A stretch of 64,000 bases of DNA from Ochotona curzoniae (GCF_017591425.1 NW_024466218.1:16444001-16508000), one strand, 5' to 3'. Shown: positions 35,600-47,911, numbered from the stretch's first letter. The notes: generated by a model not told the origin, from the sequence alone. Made by a program: numbers and translations.

Positions 35600-35995
35600 T
35601 GGGTTGCTATCTGATACACCTGAGGAAACTAACTTTATAAAGGAAATAGATTTATTTAACTCAAGGTTTGAACGGTTCACAGTCTGAGAGTATGTGGGTC
35701 GAGTGGTCTGGCCTTTGGTGATGTTTTTTGTGCTGACAGCATCCCAAGGCAGCAGAGCCTATCTGCTGGCAAGAGAAATGGAGCATGCACGTCTGGCAGT
35801 CTCCCTACAGACGAAAGAGGATTTGATGCTGGAGCTCCAGTTCGACAACTAAAGCAATGCAACTACTATACACATGGCTTACATCTCGGTACCATAATTA
35901 GGTTAAATATTCACCGTACTAGCTAGACTGATGCAAGAATTTGGGGATTAGGCTCCTGCTGGGGGCCCAAACATACTCAAATGTTAGCAATAGAC
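35600..35995 (-). mobile_element. Possible MaLR-type LTR, antisense
   Basis: AGATTTATTTAACTCAAGG..., GGTTCACAGTCTGAGAG, a middle part with GCATCCCAAGGCAGCAG, then TGGGGATTAGGCTCCTGC and GCCCAAACATACTCAAA recall the antisense order of MST/THE1/MLT1 LTRs (TTTATTTGGCTCACAGTTCTG ... TTCCAACACATGAA...CAAACCATA). Strongly diverged. Confidence 0.4.
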
Positions 35996-36045
35996 TTTAA
36001 AAGAAATCTCAACATCATGTTTGCCATGGTGAGGTAGATATATCA

Positions 36046-36368
36046 GGGTTTTCTTTAAAGATTTATTTTATTTTTATTGGAAAGTCAGATATACAGAGAG
36101 AAGGAGAGACAGAGAGGAAGATCTTCCGTCCATTGATTCACTCCCCAGGCAGACATAATGGTCCCAGCTGAGCAGATCCCAAGCCTGAGCCAGAAGTCTC
36201 TTCTAAATCTCCCAAGCAGGTGCAGGGTCCCATCCTCAACTGTTTTCCCAGGCAACAAGCATGGAGCTTGATGGGAAGCATGGCCACTGGGATTAGAACC
36301 ACCACCCATGTGGAATCCCAGTACATACAAGACAAGAACTTTAGCTGCTAGGCTACCATGCCAGGCCC
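36046..36368 (-). mobile_element. C-SINE with 11-bp TSD
   Basis: Complete minus copy from AAAGATTTATTTTATTTTT through GATTCACTCCCC and CAAGCAGGTGCAGGGTCCC to ACCATGCCAGGCCC. The TSD TAGATATATCA (36035-36045) is matched by TAGATTTATCA (36369-36379), one mismatch. Confidence 0.94.
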
Positions 36369-36379
36369 TAGATTTATCA

Positions 36380-37789
36380 TTTGAATGATAAAAGGTCTAA
36401 AAGAATATCTTACTCTTTATTCATTGAGCTAGAGCTACTGATTTAAGTGAAACTCTGAGTCATGTTCAGAAAGTAGACTTAGGTAACATAAAAAGGGCTA
36501 ATTAAACCAAACCTCTCTGCATATTTTTAGAAGCTATATTAAAGTAAAATGGGTATACAACAAACTGCCCATTTTTAAAAAGGTATTCTTTTGTGCATTT
36601 TGACTTACGTGTACAACTGTGAAACATCACCTCTTCAATCAAGATAGTAAACTCATCCTTAACTCGATGAATCTCATTTATTCCTTCTAACCTTTCATTT
36701 CAGAACTGTTTCCATTCCTAGGCAGCCAATGTTTTATTCAGTGTGCCCAGGTTGAATCTTCAAGCTGTCTGTATAAATGAAAGTCAGTACTTTGTCTATG
36801 TAGAAGAAATTCTTTTCTGTTGGAAGTGAAGAACCTGGTTCCTTTCACTAGACACATTAATTTTGTATTCATTCATTTGTAGCATGCCTAAATAGTTTAT
36901 TTACACGCTACCTGTTGATAACCCTTGTGTTGTCTCCATAGTCTTGCTAGCACTATTAGAGTTGCCTTCACATGTAAGCCTTTCCATAGATCTGTGCGCT
37001 TTTCTCTTCAGGAAATACCTAAGAGCAGAATGAGTAGACTGCATTATTGGTACATGTCCAGGTTTTTAAAAACTCCCAAGCTGTTTTTACAAAGGGATTT
37101 TATCACTTAACATTTTAATGGGTAGTGCATGGCAGTTCTGTTTTCTTTACAAGCTTTACAACTTATGTTATGATTAGCATTTTTAGGCTTAACAATTCTG
37201 ATAGATGTGTGGTCATATTTTAGTTTCATCAGGATCTATAAGACGATAGGACACAAATAGTCAACCACAGACCTGTTTAACAAATACTACTCAAGCAATA
37301 ACTTCTATAACCCTCTGTCAGGAATAGACACCAACAGGATCACTTTTCCTCCTCTGCTACTCCAGAAGGGGTTGTAGGGCAGTGACGGTTAGTGGTGTCA
37401 TGTCTGTCTGGCAGCCGAAACCAACACCTATTCTCATTTGGCCCAGATAACTTAATTCTCTACTAAAAAATGCCATGTGCTTCATTTCTCCTTCCTCCTT
37501 TGTCATCGTTAATAAAAACAAACCAACAAAAAACTGGCAAAACCTGATCTGAAGATGGTTTACCTTCAACTGCTGTTTTACCCCTCCAAGAGACCCTGCA
37601 GGGCTATATATTCCAGTTCCCTCTTGAGATTTCACCCTCAGTCCTTAGACGGTTCACATTTTTCTTACTTAATAAGTTACAGAAATTCCTCTGTTCTATG
37701 GTTGGAACCTTTACAGGCCTTGCGAAATGCTTAGAGCTCCTTGATCATGACATTGTCCCTTCATTATAGGGATAAAATCGTTCATAAAA
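36380..37789. other. Non-coding sequence, nothing recognised
   Basis: The segment around 36540-37230 (TACAACAAACTGCCCATTT..., TGTGCATTTTGACTTACGTG...) resembles a decayed old element in antisense, possibly L1-derived, but I cannot assign it. No gene. Confidence 0.35.
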
Positions 37790-37802
37790 CTCTGTTGTAC
37801 TT

Positions 37803-38103
37803 TTTAAAAATATATTTTATTATTTCTATTGGAAAGTTAGATATACAGAGAGTAGGAGAAACAGAGAGGAAGATCTTCCGTCTGCTAATTCACTCACTGT
37901 GCTGATCCGAAGCCAGGAGCCAGGAGCTTATTCCAGGTCTCCTATGCTGGTGCAGGGTCCCAAGGTCATCGTCAACCACTGTCCCAGGCCATAGGCAGGG
38001 ACCTGGCTAGGAAGCAGGGCCTCCGCGACTAGAACCGGCGCCCATGTGGGATCCTGGAGCATGCAAGGAGAGGACTTCAGCCACTAGGCTACCACAGTGG
38101 CCC
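37803..38103 (-). mobile_element. C-SINE with 13-bp TSD
   Basis: Minus copy with a short deletion after CTAATTCACTCAC. It ends GGCTACCACAGTGGCCC. The TSD CTCTGTTGTACTT is perfect at 37790-37802 and 38104-38116, which makes this one of the better-preserved insertions. Confidence 0.95.
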
Positions 38104-38213
38104 CTCTGTTGTACTTCCTAAAGTGCTGTAAATTCCTCATTGCTTTTGTGACATAGCTATCTTAAGATTTCTTTTTCCTCATCCATGATTGTGCTTTTCT
38201 TTTCTTTTCTTTT

Positions 38214-38358
38214 TTGAAGACTTATTTTTATTACAAAGTCCAATATACAGAGAGGAGGAGAGACAGGAAGAACTTCCGTCTGATGATTCACTCCCCAATT
38301 GAGTGCAACGGTCGGTGCTATGCTGATCTGGAGCCAGGAGCCAGGAACCTCCTCCAGG
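38214..38358 (-). mobile_element. C-SINE 3' half, left arm of an inverted pair
   Basis: Reads, on the minus strand, the C-SINE 3' half from the CCTCCTCCAGGTC end (38358) to the AAGTCTTCA tail. It shares the GCATAGCACCGACCGTTGC variant (minus strand) with the young subfamily. It is joined head to head with the plus-strand piece at 38359, giving arms of about 145 bases that could pair. A (TTTTC)n run precedes it. Confidence 0.92.
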
Positions 38359-38562
38359 TCCAGGACGGCCCAAAGCTTTGGGACCCTGCACCCGCGTGGG
38401 AGACCCGGAAGAGGCTCCTGGCTTTGGATTGGCATAGCACTGACCGTTGCGCTCACTTGGGGAGTGAATCATCGGACGGAAGATCTTCCTCTCTGTCTCT
38501 CCTCTCTGTATATCCGCCTTTCCAATGAAAAAATAATAAAAATAAATCTTTTTTTTAAAAAA
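38359..38562 (+). mobile_element. C-SINE 3' part, right arm of an inverted pair
   Basis: Begins CAGGACGGCCCAAAGCTTTG and runs to AATAAAAATAAATCTT followed by T8A8. The tRNA-derived head is missing. Sequence is close to the young copy at 11268 (GGCATAGCACTGACCGTTGC, AATCATCGGACGG). Confidence 0.92.
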
Positions 38563-38569
38563 AAGAGTA

Positions 38570-38837
38570 TTGGTTCATATCCTGACTGCTGTATTTTCCA
38601 TTCAGCTCCCTGTATATGGTCTGGGAATGCAATAGAGGATGGCCACAAACCTCAGGACCCTGCACCCATACAGGAGACCTGGAAGAAGCTCCTGGCTCCT
38701 GGCTTCAGACCAGTTCAGTTATGACCATTGTGACCACTTAGGGAGTAAACCAGAAGACCGAGTATCTTTCTCTCCATCTTTCCTTCTCTATATAAATCTG
38801 CCTTTTCAACAAAAATAAGCCAATCTTTTGAAAAGAA
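38570..38837 (+). mobile_element. C-SINE, 5'-truncated older copy
   Basis: Starts inside the B-box region (TATTGGTTCATATCCTGACTG) and continues through GAAGAAGCTCCTGGC and TAGGGAGTAAACCAGAAG to the CAACAAAAATAAGCCAATCT tail. The head is missing next to the A-run of the preceding element, so the young inverted pair may have inserted into or replaced its 5' end. Confidence 0.88.
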
Positions 38838-38869
38838 TATAAACTGACGATAAACAATAACTGACTCTA

Positions 38870-39475
38870 AAAATGTCAATATTTGAAAAAATACACTTTT
38901 AAAATATAGCAATGTCGATCATATAAATTACATTTTCTGTTGTACTCTGTATATTAGTTTCCACAGATCAGCAAAAAACATGGTATTAGTCTTTATGCCT
39001 GGCTTAATTAATATGCCAAAGACAACATTCCTTTTTTTTATGACTAAGTGGCATTCCGTAGTATAGATAAACCATTTTTTTAACTTAGTCATCAGTTGAT
39101 GGTCATCTGGGTTCATTCTATATCGTAACTATTGTGTACTGCACCATAGTAAACATGTTATACAAATAGATCTCTCTTTTCATGATTCTATTTCATTTGA
39201 GTAAATCACCAGGAGATGGCTGGGTCTCAAATGGTAAATGTATTTTCAGATATAAATCTCCATAATGGTGGGACTAGTTTGTATTTCCATTAGCGATAGA
39301 TTAGGTTACCTTTCCCCTACATTATCTCCGGCATTTATTGTTGTTTCATTTTCAGATGATACCTATTCTAACTGCGATGAGGTTAACTCTCACTGTGCTT
39401 TTTATTTCCATTTTCCTGATGGCTAGTTTTTCTGGGAGCATTTTTTTATGTGTTAGTTGGCTAATATAACAAGAT
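38870..39475 (-). mobile_element. L1 3' end, antisense (ORF2 C-terminus)
   Basis: Plus-strand sequence gives the reverse complement of the L1 ORF2 end: TGACTAAGTGGCATTCCGTA, GTTGATGGTCATCTGGGTTC, GGAGATGGCTGGGTCTCAAA, CTCCATAATGGTGGGAC, CCATTTTCCTGATGGC. A 62-codon minus frame at 38928-39116 still shows the C-terminal pattern (MNPDDHQLMTKLKKWFIYTT...). Confidence 0.85.
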
Positions 39476-41359
39476 TTTCCTGCAGTTTGCCCTCTCATAG
39501 AATCTCACACAGCAAGATACTTCTTATATCTTTTCCACTTGTGCCTAACAAAAAGGCAAGTGTTGAGGCTGCTGCCGTAGCCTTTGCTGATTTCATACAT
39601 ACACACAGCTCAACCTAATGCTCCTGATACATAGCTCCTCCTCATGAACCCAAGTGCAATTGTGACAAAATTAAAGAAGCCAACTAAACACTTTTGGAAA
39701 ACGCCAAAACTTTGATGAGCTAAGTCCCGGAGAGCCTCTTCGATTTTGTCAACTTAGATCCAAAGTTGGAGGCAGACCTATTTCTGATTTCATTATTTAC
39801 TAGCTATTCCTAATTAGAAACAACAACAACTGCAACAACTCCAAAAATCAGAAACAGGTTCCTGGCACTTCAAAAGGATCTCATAAAGGTTGCCTTCTGG
39901 ATCTTCATCATCAAAGTGGATCCCAAAGTTTATTTCATGGTATTACGCCAGCTAAGTTCCCTCCTCTTGGACAGAGGATGGGGAAAGGCAATTTGCTTGA
40001 TCTTAATGATACACATGGGACTTTTGGTCCTTCTGTGTCTGTTATGGTCACCAACTCCCGAATTTCATAGTCACTCATATCTTTCTACTTTTTATTTCAA
40101 ATATGCTTTTCATTTCAAACATACTATCTTTACTCACAGCTTCCGTGTCTCCCCTGAGTGTTCAAGCCTGCTCCTTGGGAGGCACATATTTGCTAAGCTC
40201 CACCATCATCGTACACTCCCCACCATCTCGTCCATTCACCCACCTGTTGTCAGCCCCTCTCTCAATACCACCAATCCATCATAACTTCCAGATACCCTTT
40301 CCAGTGAGATGGTCCCCTTCTCCAGGACACTTAGAACCATTTAGTTGCCCTTCATCATATTCAAATAAAGATCCTTTAAGGGCTCCTCCTCATTCCTAGT
40401 CAACCTGAATATACACTCATTCCACTAGTATTACAAAAGCTTTAGCCTATAATCACTATACTGTAATCAGCAGTTCTAATTAAAAGAACTTTATAATACT
40501 CCCATTCTTCCCTTGTTAACACCTCTTGAAACTTCAACCTCTAACAGTATGGCCTTCATCAAATTATAAAAGGCCCTCATTTGAGCCCTGGACTTTTTCT
40601 TTCTAATCCCTCATCTTTTCATTTGTATGACGACAAAAAAAAGGAGTTTGCAGTTCAGCTTCTTGCCAAGTTTTGAAGCCCAAATATTCTAATCATGCCT
40701 TACATCTAAAAAAAAAGCTGCATAAAACTGTACTGGGGTAGACATTTTGTTTCCACACTCCTGCTATAGTGTTATAGTTTATAATAAATAGTTCAATTCT
40801 CTGTTATTCTTCCTCAGCCCCACTGTACACATCATATTCTATTTAGGCCCTTTTTTCTCATCCTGACATCTCTGTGATCTTGGCTGCCGTTCTACATACT
40901 GTCCCTATCATCCTTTGATAGAACCCCAATTTTACACTTCAGAGATGCTTCTGTCTTAATCCAGGCACTCTTGTAACACCTACACTCACTGATTCCAAAG
41001 ATCTCCAAACAACAGTGAGAAAATTCTTAATCTGGTCCTAAGATGCTATCTAGAATCTGACTCTCCCTTACCAAGCATCCCCATACCATACGCATCTATT
41101 TTTAGACAGAAGCTCAAATAAAACTAAGAGCTCTTAATTTCCAGGCGCTCTCAATACCTGAAAAATATATACATTTAAGTGTCTGCTTTGCATCAACCTG
41201 ACAACTTGTTTACATGAAAAGGGAATCTTCCTTTTAGGGAACTAACACTCATCTCCCCCGCCCTACTTACCGGCTGGAACTTCACTCTGATTTTCTGCCC
41301 ACCACTACAGATGTTGTTCTCAATAGCCAATCTCTTCTGGTCCCTCTAACGACACTCTG
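39476..41359. other. Pyrimidine-rich non-coding block, unassigned
   Basis: About 1.9 kb, clearly C+T-rich on the plus strand, between L1 3' sequence and a possible L1 5' UTR in the same (minus) orientation. I could not match it to L1 ORF1 or ORF2. Plus-strand ORFs at 39916-40284 and 40103-40399 are S/P/H-rich, as expected from pyrimidine-rich DNA, and have no domain I know. It could be an old ERV interior or unique sequence. Confidence 0.3.
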
Positions 41360-42235
41360 CTATAAAAGAGCTGGCATGCTGACACATTCTGTAGTCTGTT
41401 GCCACCAGAGTGGGCACATGAGCAAGATAACTTGTTTGCAGTCACTTGTGCCACTCACTGCAGCGAGTTCCGGGTCTGGGTTCCTATGTTAGTCTTCCAC
41501 CACAGTCTCCGTAGCTCCACCTCCTGGCTCACCCCTCTCCACTTCGTGTGACACCGTGCTGAGGCTGCACCTTTTTCTGTAAGACCTTTCTCCCACTTCT
41601 GGTTCAAGCAGTTCCCAGGATTAGGAAGATGGCAAGTGTCCTAAAAGGCTAGATTGTTGGTGGTGCTGATCTTGCTGAAATCTGCTTGCCTTTAGTTGAG
41701 GGCCACATAGACCTATTTTGAGTCATAAGATGCCAAAGTTGGTATTTATTTCTGGTATGGGACCAATGCAATGCACTGATCTCAGTGAATTTGCTCCCAG
41801 CTCAGCGCATGCGCAAGTTAATGTTGTACCCACAATCTCAAACCCTTTGCTACACTGTATAAAATGGTGCCTCATGGAGTTCTGGATCTGCTGGTCATTA
41901 GTGCTTGGAGCTACTGGGACATACTTTGGTTGGATCCTGCAAGATACCCTTTTCTGCACTGCTGTTTGAGGTATACTGATTTGTCTCTGTTCTTGGTCGA
42001 ATCAAACAAATCAGCAGGATGGGCAGTTCTTTCTCTGGGTTTACCTGCTGAGTTCCCAGTGTACTCCCTTTCCCACCTGGCTGCTGGTGGGGCTCTGGCC
42101 ACCAGTGGAGCTCAGTCAGCTGGGGTAGCTGGTCGCTGCAACACCACACTGCTGCTTCACTCTGGCTATTGATTCTTCCTCTGTTTAAATGTGCCCTTAC
42201 TCCATTCCTCCATCTTGATTGTCCACAAATACATT
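41360..42235 (-). mobile_element. L1 5' UTR-like sequence, antisense
   Basis: GC-richer than its surroundings. Read on the minus strand it starts near 42230 with ATCAAGATGGAGGAATGGAG, which resembles the AAGATGG (YY1-type) start of many mammalian L1 5' UTRs, followed by AAACAGAGGAAGAATCAATAG. It continues into Q/P/T-rich sequence with no protein family. A perfect GCGCATGCGC palindrome lies at 41805-41814. An LTR is the main alternative. Confidence 0.4.
41805..41814. promoter_or_regulatory. NRF1-type palindrome GCGCATGCGC
   Basis: A perfect match to the core of the NRF1 binding motif, notable because CpG is very rare in this window. It lies inside the putative L1 5' UTR, where such a site could have driven L1 transcription. 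Confidence 0.55.
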
Positions 42236-42589
42236 TATTCACTAATTCCAAAAATATTTCAGAAAGAACATTAAATCATAAAGCCAAAAGAAAAGGAAAG
42301 GAAAGAAGTGAAACTGGGAGTCCTGGAATAGTCATGAGAGATTAGCAAGTCCTTCTGAGACAGATCCATCTTTCTCTGTGGTGAGAACTGGCCTGCTAGC
42401 GAAGGTGACCTGCAGCGATGGTGGCAGATCCACAAGCCACCAAGAATTACCAGAAGATATGAAGACATTTACGACAGGAATATTTACATACTGCCTTTAC
42501 AACTGATTCTTTTCAGAAACAGTTTTTAGCCCTATGTACAAGTTGCAAGTTAGTTAACATGTGAGGTCTAAAGAATGACCAGGGCAATT

Positions 42590-43480
42590 CAATTAACAGA
42601 CTGTTTCAATAGTCTACAGACATTTTATTATAACAAAAGAATTCCTCCATGAAAAGGATTTTTTATTTGAGCCATTTATTCACAGTTCCTTCAAGCCCTG
42701 AAATTGTTTCATGTCCTCCTTTGTTTTATATCCTAAAACAGCCTGTGGATTATTCTCCCAAGATTCTTGCCTTTGGTATCTTTTGTTCTCATAAATCTTT
42801 GATCCATATTTAATGAAATATTAAGAATATGATGGCACGCTTATTTAAATACATTTATTTTTGGCAAATAGACCCACTGCATGTAAATGAATGTACTAAC
42901 CCGAGTTTTAATGCCCTGAACAGACTGACCTCACAGGTTAAAAATGATGAGCTCCTGGGGACATTAGTTTTAGTTTTCTTATATTTTAGCTAATTGAGGC
43001 AAATGGCCCAAGTGTAGAATTTGCCAGCAGCGTAAGTTTTATATAATAAAAAAGCGCTTTTTGAAAATCTGTAGAGAAGAGCAAACAGAGCCTTTGTCAT
43101 GCACATTTGTCTGAAGCAGTTGTATCTTCATGAGCCTTGGCCTTTGGGAAGGAAAAAAATAGCAGAACAAAGAGCAGGCGTTTTGAATTTTGAGTAGATA
43201 CACGTCTGGTTGCAGTTGTAGGCTTCCTACAGGCAAGGAATCTATAATTTTTCCCCTTATAAATTCTAATTTGTCCTCCTGGGATTAAAACTAAAAGGAT
43301 TAATGAAGATTTTCAGGGAAGGAGATTAGATATACTATCTTACCATTTTTCCTTGACATCACACGTAACCTCTCAGCATCTTTATCATATTTCCGGGCTA
43401 ATTTAATCTGATAATTTTTATTTAAGCCAAAATCCACTAGAGAAAAAATGCAAATAAAAGGTCAGAGCACTCTCTACATT
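42590..43480. other. Unique-looking block, candidate conserved non-coding element
   Basis: No recognised repeat. Contains TTTATTTAAATACATTTATT, CAGACTGACCTCACAGG, TAGCTAATTGAGGCAAATGG, GCAAACAGAGCCTTTGTCATG (SOX-like core) and AGCCATTTATTC. The texture resembles slowly evolving non-coding DNA. Conservation is not demonstrated. Confidence 0.22.
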
Positions 43481-46400
43481 GTTACAAAGCCATTTTCATG
43501 ATTTATTGTTTCTCTTAGGCACTTTATTCTCTTGAACTTAGGTGTTTAAGTTTCAAAAATTTCCAAAGGGAATGAATGCCTTCCATTCAATGCTGCAAAT
43601 ATTTATTAAGTCCTTATGTGCAAAAGACTCGTATAACATCCTAGAAACATTAGGATGAATAAAATGTAATTCAGTCCCTCAAGGAGTGTTCATCTTAATT
43701 GGGGTGGTAAATATGCTTATCATTACTATAATAAGAAAAGCTATGCAAGTGGCATGAAAAATTGCTATGGCATTTCAGAGAACATTCCTTCTTTGTGGAC
43801 ACTGAATTCCAGTTTACCTCTACTTTGTAACAAGCAGATGCAATCTCCCAAGAGTAATCAACTTGAATGCGAAAGATGGCTGCAGAGGCAGTTAGCTGAC
43901 AGCTCACCACTTACCCTGGGTTTGATTCATCCATGCCTATAGTTGCAGAAAGCTCAACCTTGACGGATGCCATAGAGTGTCCGTGGGAATCTGGAGAGAT
44001 CTCATCCTGGATGGAAAAAGTTTATTCTGTACACATTCTTGCACCTATATAACTTTTTCCAGCTTTTTTTTTTTAATGTGTTATCTGGACATTATCAGTA
44101 TTGCACTGGGAAGAAGTTTTCTATGAGTTTTTGAGATGGAAATATCACAATTGATGACTAATGCCTAAAGAGCAGGTTTTAATCTATTTGATTGGTTTGT
44201 TCTATACTCTGTGGAGATGGTTATGTGTAAAAATGTAGGTGAACAAGCATCCACTTTTGGTGTTTCTACTGGTTTATTGATTTTTAAAGAAATATATAAG
44301 AAAGAAAAACTTGGCTAGCTAGTAAATACTTTATTTCTTAAAGATATTTCTGTATACTACAGTTAAGCCATATAAACACATTTAATTTAGATTTAAAGTC
44401 AGAAGACCGTATTTACTCTAGTTTTACAGCATTTATTGATGACGGGGGTTTACAGCAGCTGGGAAAGTATTAGAGTAATGATTTAGACCACATTCACAGA
44501 TGTTCAGTGCCTTATGAACAATGACAGCGATGGCTGTAGAACTTAGGTGAAGTTTTTAAAGCCATCTCATTTTTTAAAAGAGTCCCCAAATTCAGGAATT
44601 AAAAGAGTGAGAAATCTTGCTTCTGTAATTGCTATAAAATGGCCTATTGTTGCAATGCCATTTATTTATCCAGTTCTTTAAAAATAATCTTAGGTTGATA
44701 ATCTACAATTATCAGTGCATAACTTGTAGAAATATTATTTAAACTGTTATTGTAAAATAATTTCGAAGAGCTTCTCTAGATCCTTTCATACAGCTTCCTC
44801 AGTTGTGAACATCGATCAAATTTGCATGAGTGATTTCTCTGATCTCATTATTTTTCCGTATCATGTGAAAGATACAGGACTAACATTCACAGCTTCAATG
44901 TTTGCTTTCAAAAATGAGACATTCTCATCTCATAAACAAAATGCAATCATAAAATCAGAAAATTAGTATCAATACACTATTACCATCTTGTCTACAAACT
45001 TCAGATTTTTGATGATACTTTGCTTAAAATCATGCATGTGTTGCTCATCATGTCTCTTCCCTCTCCTTCTATCTGAAATGGTGCCTCAATTTTCCCTTTT
45101 TTTTATGATTTTGTTCAGGATGATTACCACTTCTTTGCCTGGTTTCAAGCCTGGCTGCATTTTATTATGATGTATGTTATAACTAATACATAAAATACCT
45201 TTGATGGGCAGGAATCAATTATAGTTGATTCTTTTTATTGCATCAGTGTTAATTTGTTTCTTTAAGAAGGATACTATTTTTTTTTTCAACTTGGGTAAGA
45301 TGATATCTGCTTATTTTCACCACTGTACTTAATAATCTATAAATACATCAGATTAGTAATTAGTACTAAGTATTTAATGAGACAAATTGAGAAACTATAG
45401 CATGGATTACTTCTCCATTTGTTTATTTTTCATTTAAGAACTATAATCGTGGATTTTTGTTTTATTCATAAATTAGAGCTATAGAATAACATAATGTAGA
45501 CAGATGATAAATAAATTGGTACCCTGTACAAATTATCCCCATCTCAGACAACGAGAGTTTCTTCAAGCTAACTGCCTGCATTATGGGCATCATCTTTAGA
45601 ACACTTTCGTAGTATCTTGTATATTTTTCTCTGGACTCATCCATGTTTTGGTATGCCAATCTTGTCATTGGCCACTTGTTCAACTATGTTTTGTTTTCTT
45701 TTTAAAAATCAAATACATACAAATACATATACCACCTCTATTTCTAAATCTAACATTATCTAGCATCTATCCATCACCTTTCTCTCTGAAAAAACTTGAA
45801 GTTCACTTCATAACCTTCAATTTCAATGTGAGCCTCACAGGGTTTATTCTACTATCTACTTTATGCATTTCTACAGTGAGGAATTTGACTTAAATTGTCA
45901 TCAAAATATTTAGTTTTTTGTTCAGTATGCTCTGTGTATAATCACCCCACCTTACTCAACAGCAGAAAAAAATTGAGGCTGACATGTTTCCTAACATACT
46001 GAAGGTATACCTTCAAAAGTACAACCCAAAGAGTTAAGGCAAAAGGACAGAGGGATAAAGAGCGGAAAGCAGTTGGTCTTTGTATTATTGAAGTATAGCT
46101 TGTATTCATGCTATTGGACTTAGGTTAGCAATATCTAATGTCAGTAATAGCATCAAACATGAATATTTCATTCAAGTTATACGGAGTTGACCCACTTTTA
46201 TAACCAGGTCTGATTACTCTTTGAGGTGGAAATGAACACATACATAATGTTCCATACTTCACTATATGATTCCCTAGTGCTTATCAATTTTTGTTCAAAA
46301 TAAAAAAATAGAAAAGTAAGCAACACAGAAATAGGAATGATAACATTGTGATATTACTCTGTGTGCATGTGTAGCCTGATGCAAGTGCTCTCATGCATGA

Positions 46401-47020
46401 ACAGATTTCTATTTTAAATAAATAAAAACAGCTCGTTATTATAACTGGTCAACCAAGCTGAGTCCTGAACCATTGCACAGGTTTTGTTGAAAATAAGTGC
46501 TTTCTTTCTGTACAAACATATGTAAAGAAAATTTTGCACATACAAGCATTTATTAACAAGGAGCAACAAATTAGGCATGCAATTTTTTTTTAGCAGATGT
46601 GATAAAATTGTGGCTTGGGAATTTCTGGATTCCAACAGTCTTTTGAAATTAGCTTTAAAGTAAATGTGACAGTTCATTGGAGAAAAGCATGTAACCATTA
46701 TAGTCAAAAGCAAGCTGCTAGGCTAGTTATGAATAAAGGTTAGAAAATTATTGTGAACCAATAGCAATAAATAAGTTACTGGATTCTTAAATCCTGTGCA
46801 GGAAATATTATGGAATGTCTCAGTAAAGTCTTGGGTCATCCAGGTACACAATTTTCATTAATTTCACCAACAAAACTCATGAAATTTTGCTTTTTATGCT
46901 AACTAACAGGTCATAGATTTCACTACTACAAATTCACTCATTTTCATTATTCTAGCAAACAAATGTACAACAAACATATGTTCTGACTGATGTCTCAACT
47001 GATGCTTAAATGAATTTTGG
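43481..47020. other. Non-coding sequence, mostly unassigned
   Basis: A piece at about 43575-43700 (TGCAAATATTTATTAAGTCC..., TTATGTGCAAAAGAC, CCTCAAGGAGTG) matches the common ancient repeat pattern 'caaatatttattgagcacctactatgtgcc...cctcaaggagct'. The rest has no lagomorph SINE and no gene-like frame. Confidence 0.4.
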
Positions 47021-47032
47021 AAGTCAAAAGTG

Positions 47033-47363
47033 GGGTCCAGTACGATGGCTAAATTGGCTAATTCTATCCTTTGCATAGGATCCCAACTGGGTGCTTATTT
47101 GTGCTCTGGCTGTTCCACTTCCCATCAGGCTCCCTGTTTATGGCCTGGGAAAATGGTAGAGGATGGCCTAAGCCTTGGGAACCTGCACCTAAATGGAATA
47201 TTCAGAAGAAACTTTTAGTTCTTGGCTCCTGGCTTTGAATTGGCTCAGTTCCATCCACTGCAGCCACTTGGAGAGTGAACCACTGGATAGAAGGTCTTTC
47301 TCTCTGTCTCTCCTATCTGTAAATAGGTCTTAAAAATAACAGTAAATAAATCCTTAAAAAAAT
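47033..47363 (+). mobile_element. C-SINE with 10-bp TSD
   Basis: Head GGGTCCAGTACGATGGC, B-box region GTGCTTATTTGTGCTCTGGC, CCACTTCCCATCAGGC, GCTCAGTTCCATCCACTGC, AGTGAACCACTGGATAG, and a tail of AT-rich units ending TAAATAAATCCTTAAAAAAAT. The TSD GTCAAAAGTG is at 47023-47032 and 47364-47373. Confidence 0.94.
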
Positions 47364-47596
47364 GTCAAAAGTGAAGCTGTATAGTGACATTTGTTATTAA
47401 TGACAAAATCAAATGACTACTCTGTCATATAGATCAAAACTAGCCTCACCTTCCCCTCCATACACATTTCATTTCTGTCTGAAGTGTTATGAAGCAAATT
47501 ATAATCATCTTAACAATTTAAAGAACTTTTCTAAACAATAAGAACTATTACATAGCTACAATAATATAATCACCTTAGAAATATTAACAATATTTT

Positions 47597-47911
47597 ATTT
47601 TTAAAAAGCATTTATGTTTCTTGGAAAGACAGATTTCTAGAGAGACGGAGAGACAGAAAGATCTACTGTCTGCTGGTTCATTCCACAAGTGGCCACAGTG
47701 GTCAGAGCTGAGCCAATCTGATGCCAGGTGCTTGTTCCAGATCTCTCATGTGGCTTAAAGCCCCAAGGCTTTGGGCTGTCCTGGACTGTTTTCCCAGGCC
47801 ACAAACAGGGAGCTGGATGGGAAGCAGAGCATCTGGGACACAAGCTGGTGTCAAAATAGGATCCTGGTGTTTAAAGTGAGGATTTCGTCACTGGGCCATT
47901 ATGCAGGACCC
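47597..47911 (-). mobile_element. C-SINE, first of two insertions at one target
   Basis: Minus copy from TTTTTAAAAAGCATTTATG through GGTTCATTCCACAAGTGGCC and CAGGGAGCTGGATGGG to ATTATGCAGGACCC. AACAATATTTT at 47586-47596 recurs as AACAACATTTT at 47912, giving an 11-base TSD with one mismatch. Confidence 0.93.

Noticed and set aside
39916..40399. Overlapping plus-strand ORFs with a hydrophobic start and S/P/H-rich tail
   Set aside because: Composition follows the pyrimidine-rich DNA; no signal-peptide architecture, no domain, and no supporting splice or polyadenylation context.
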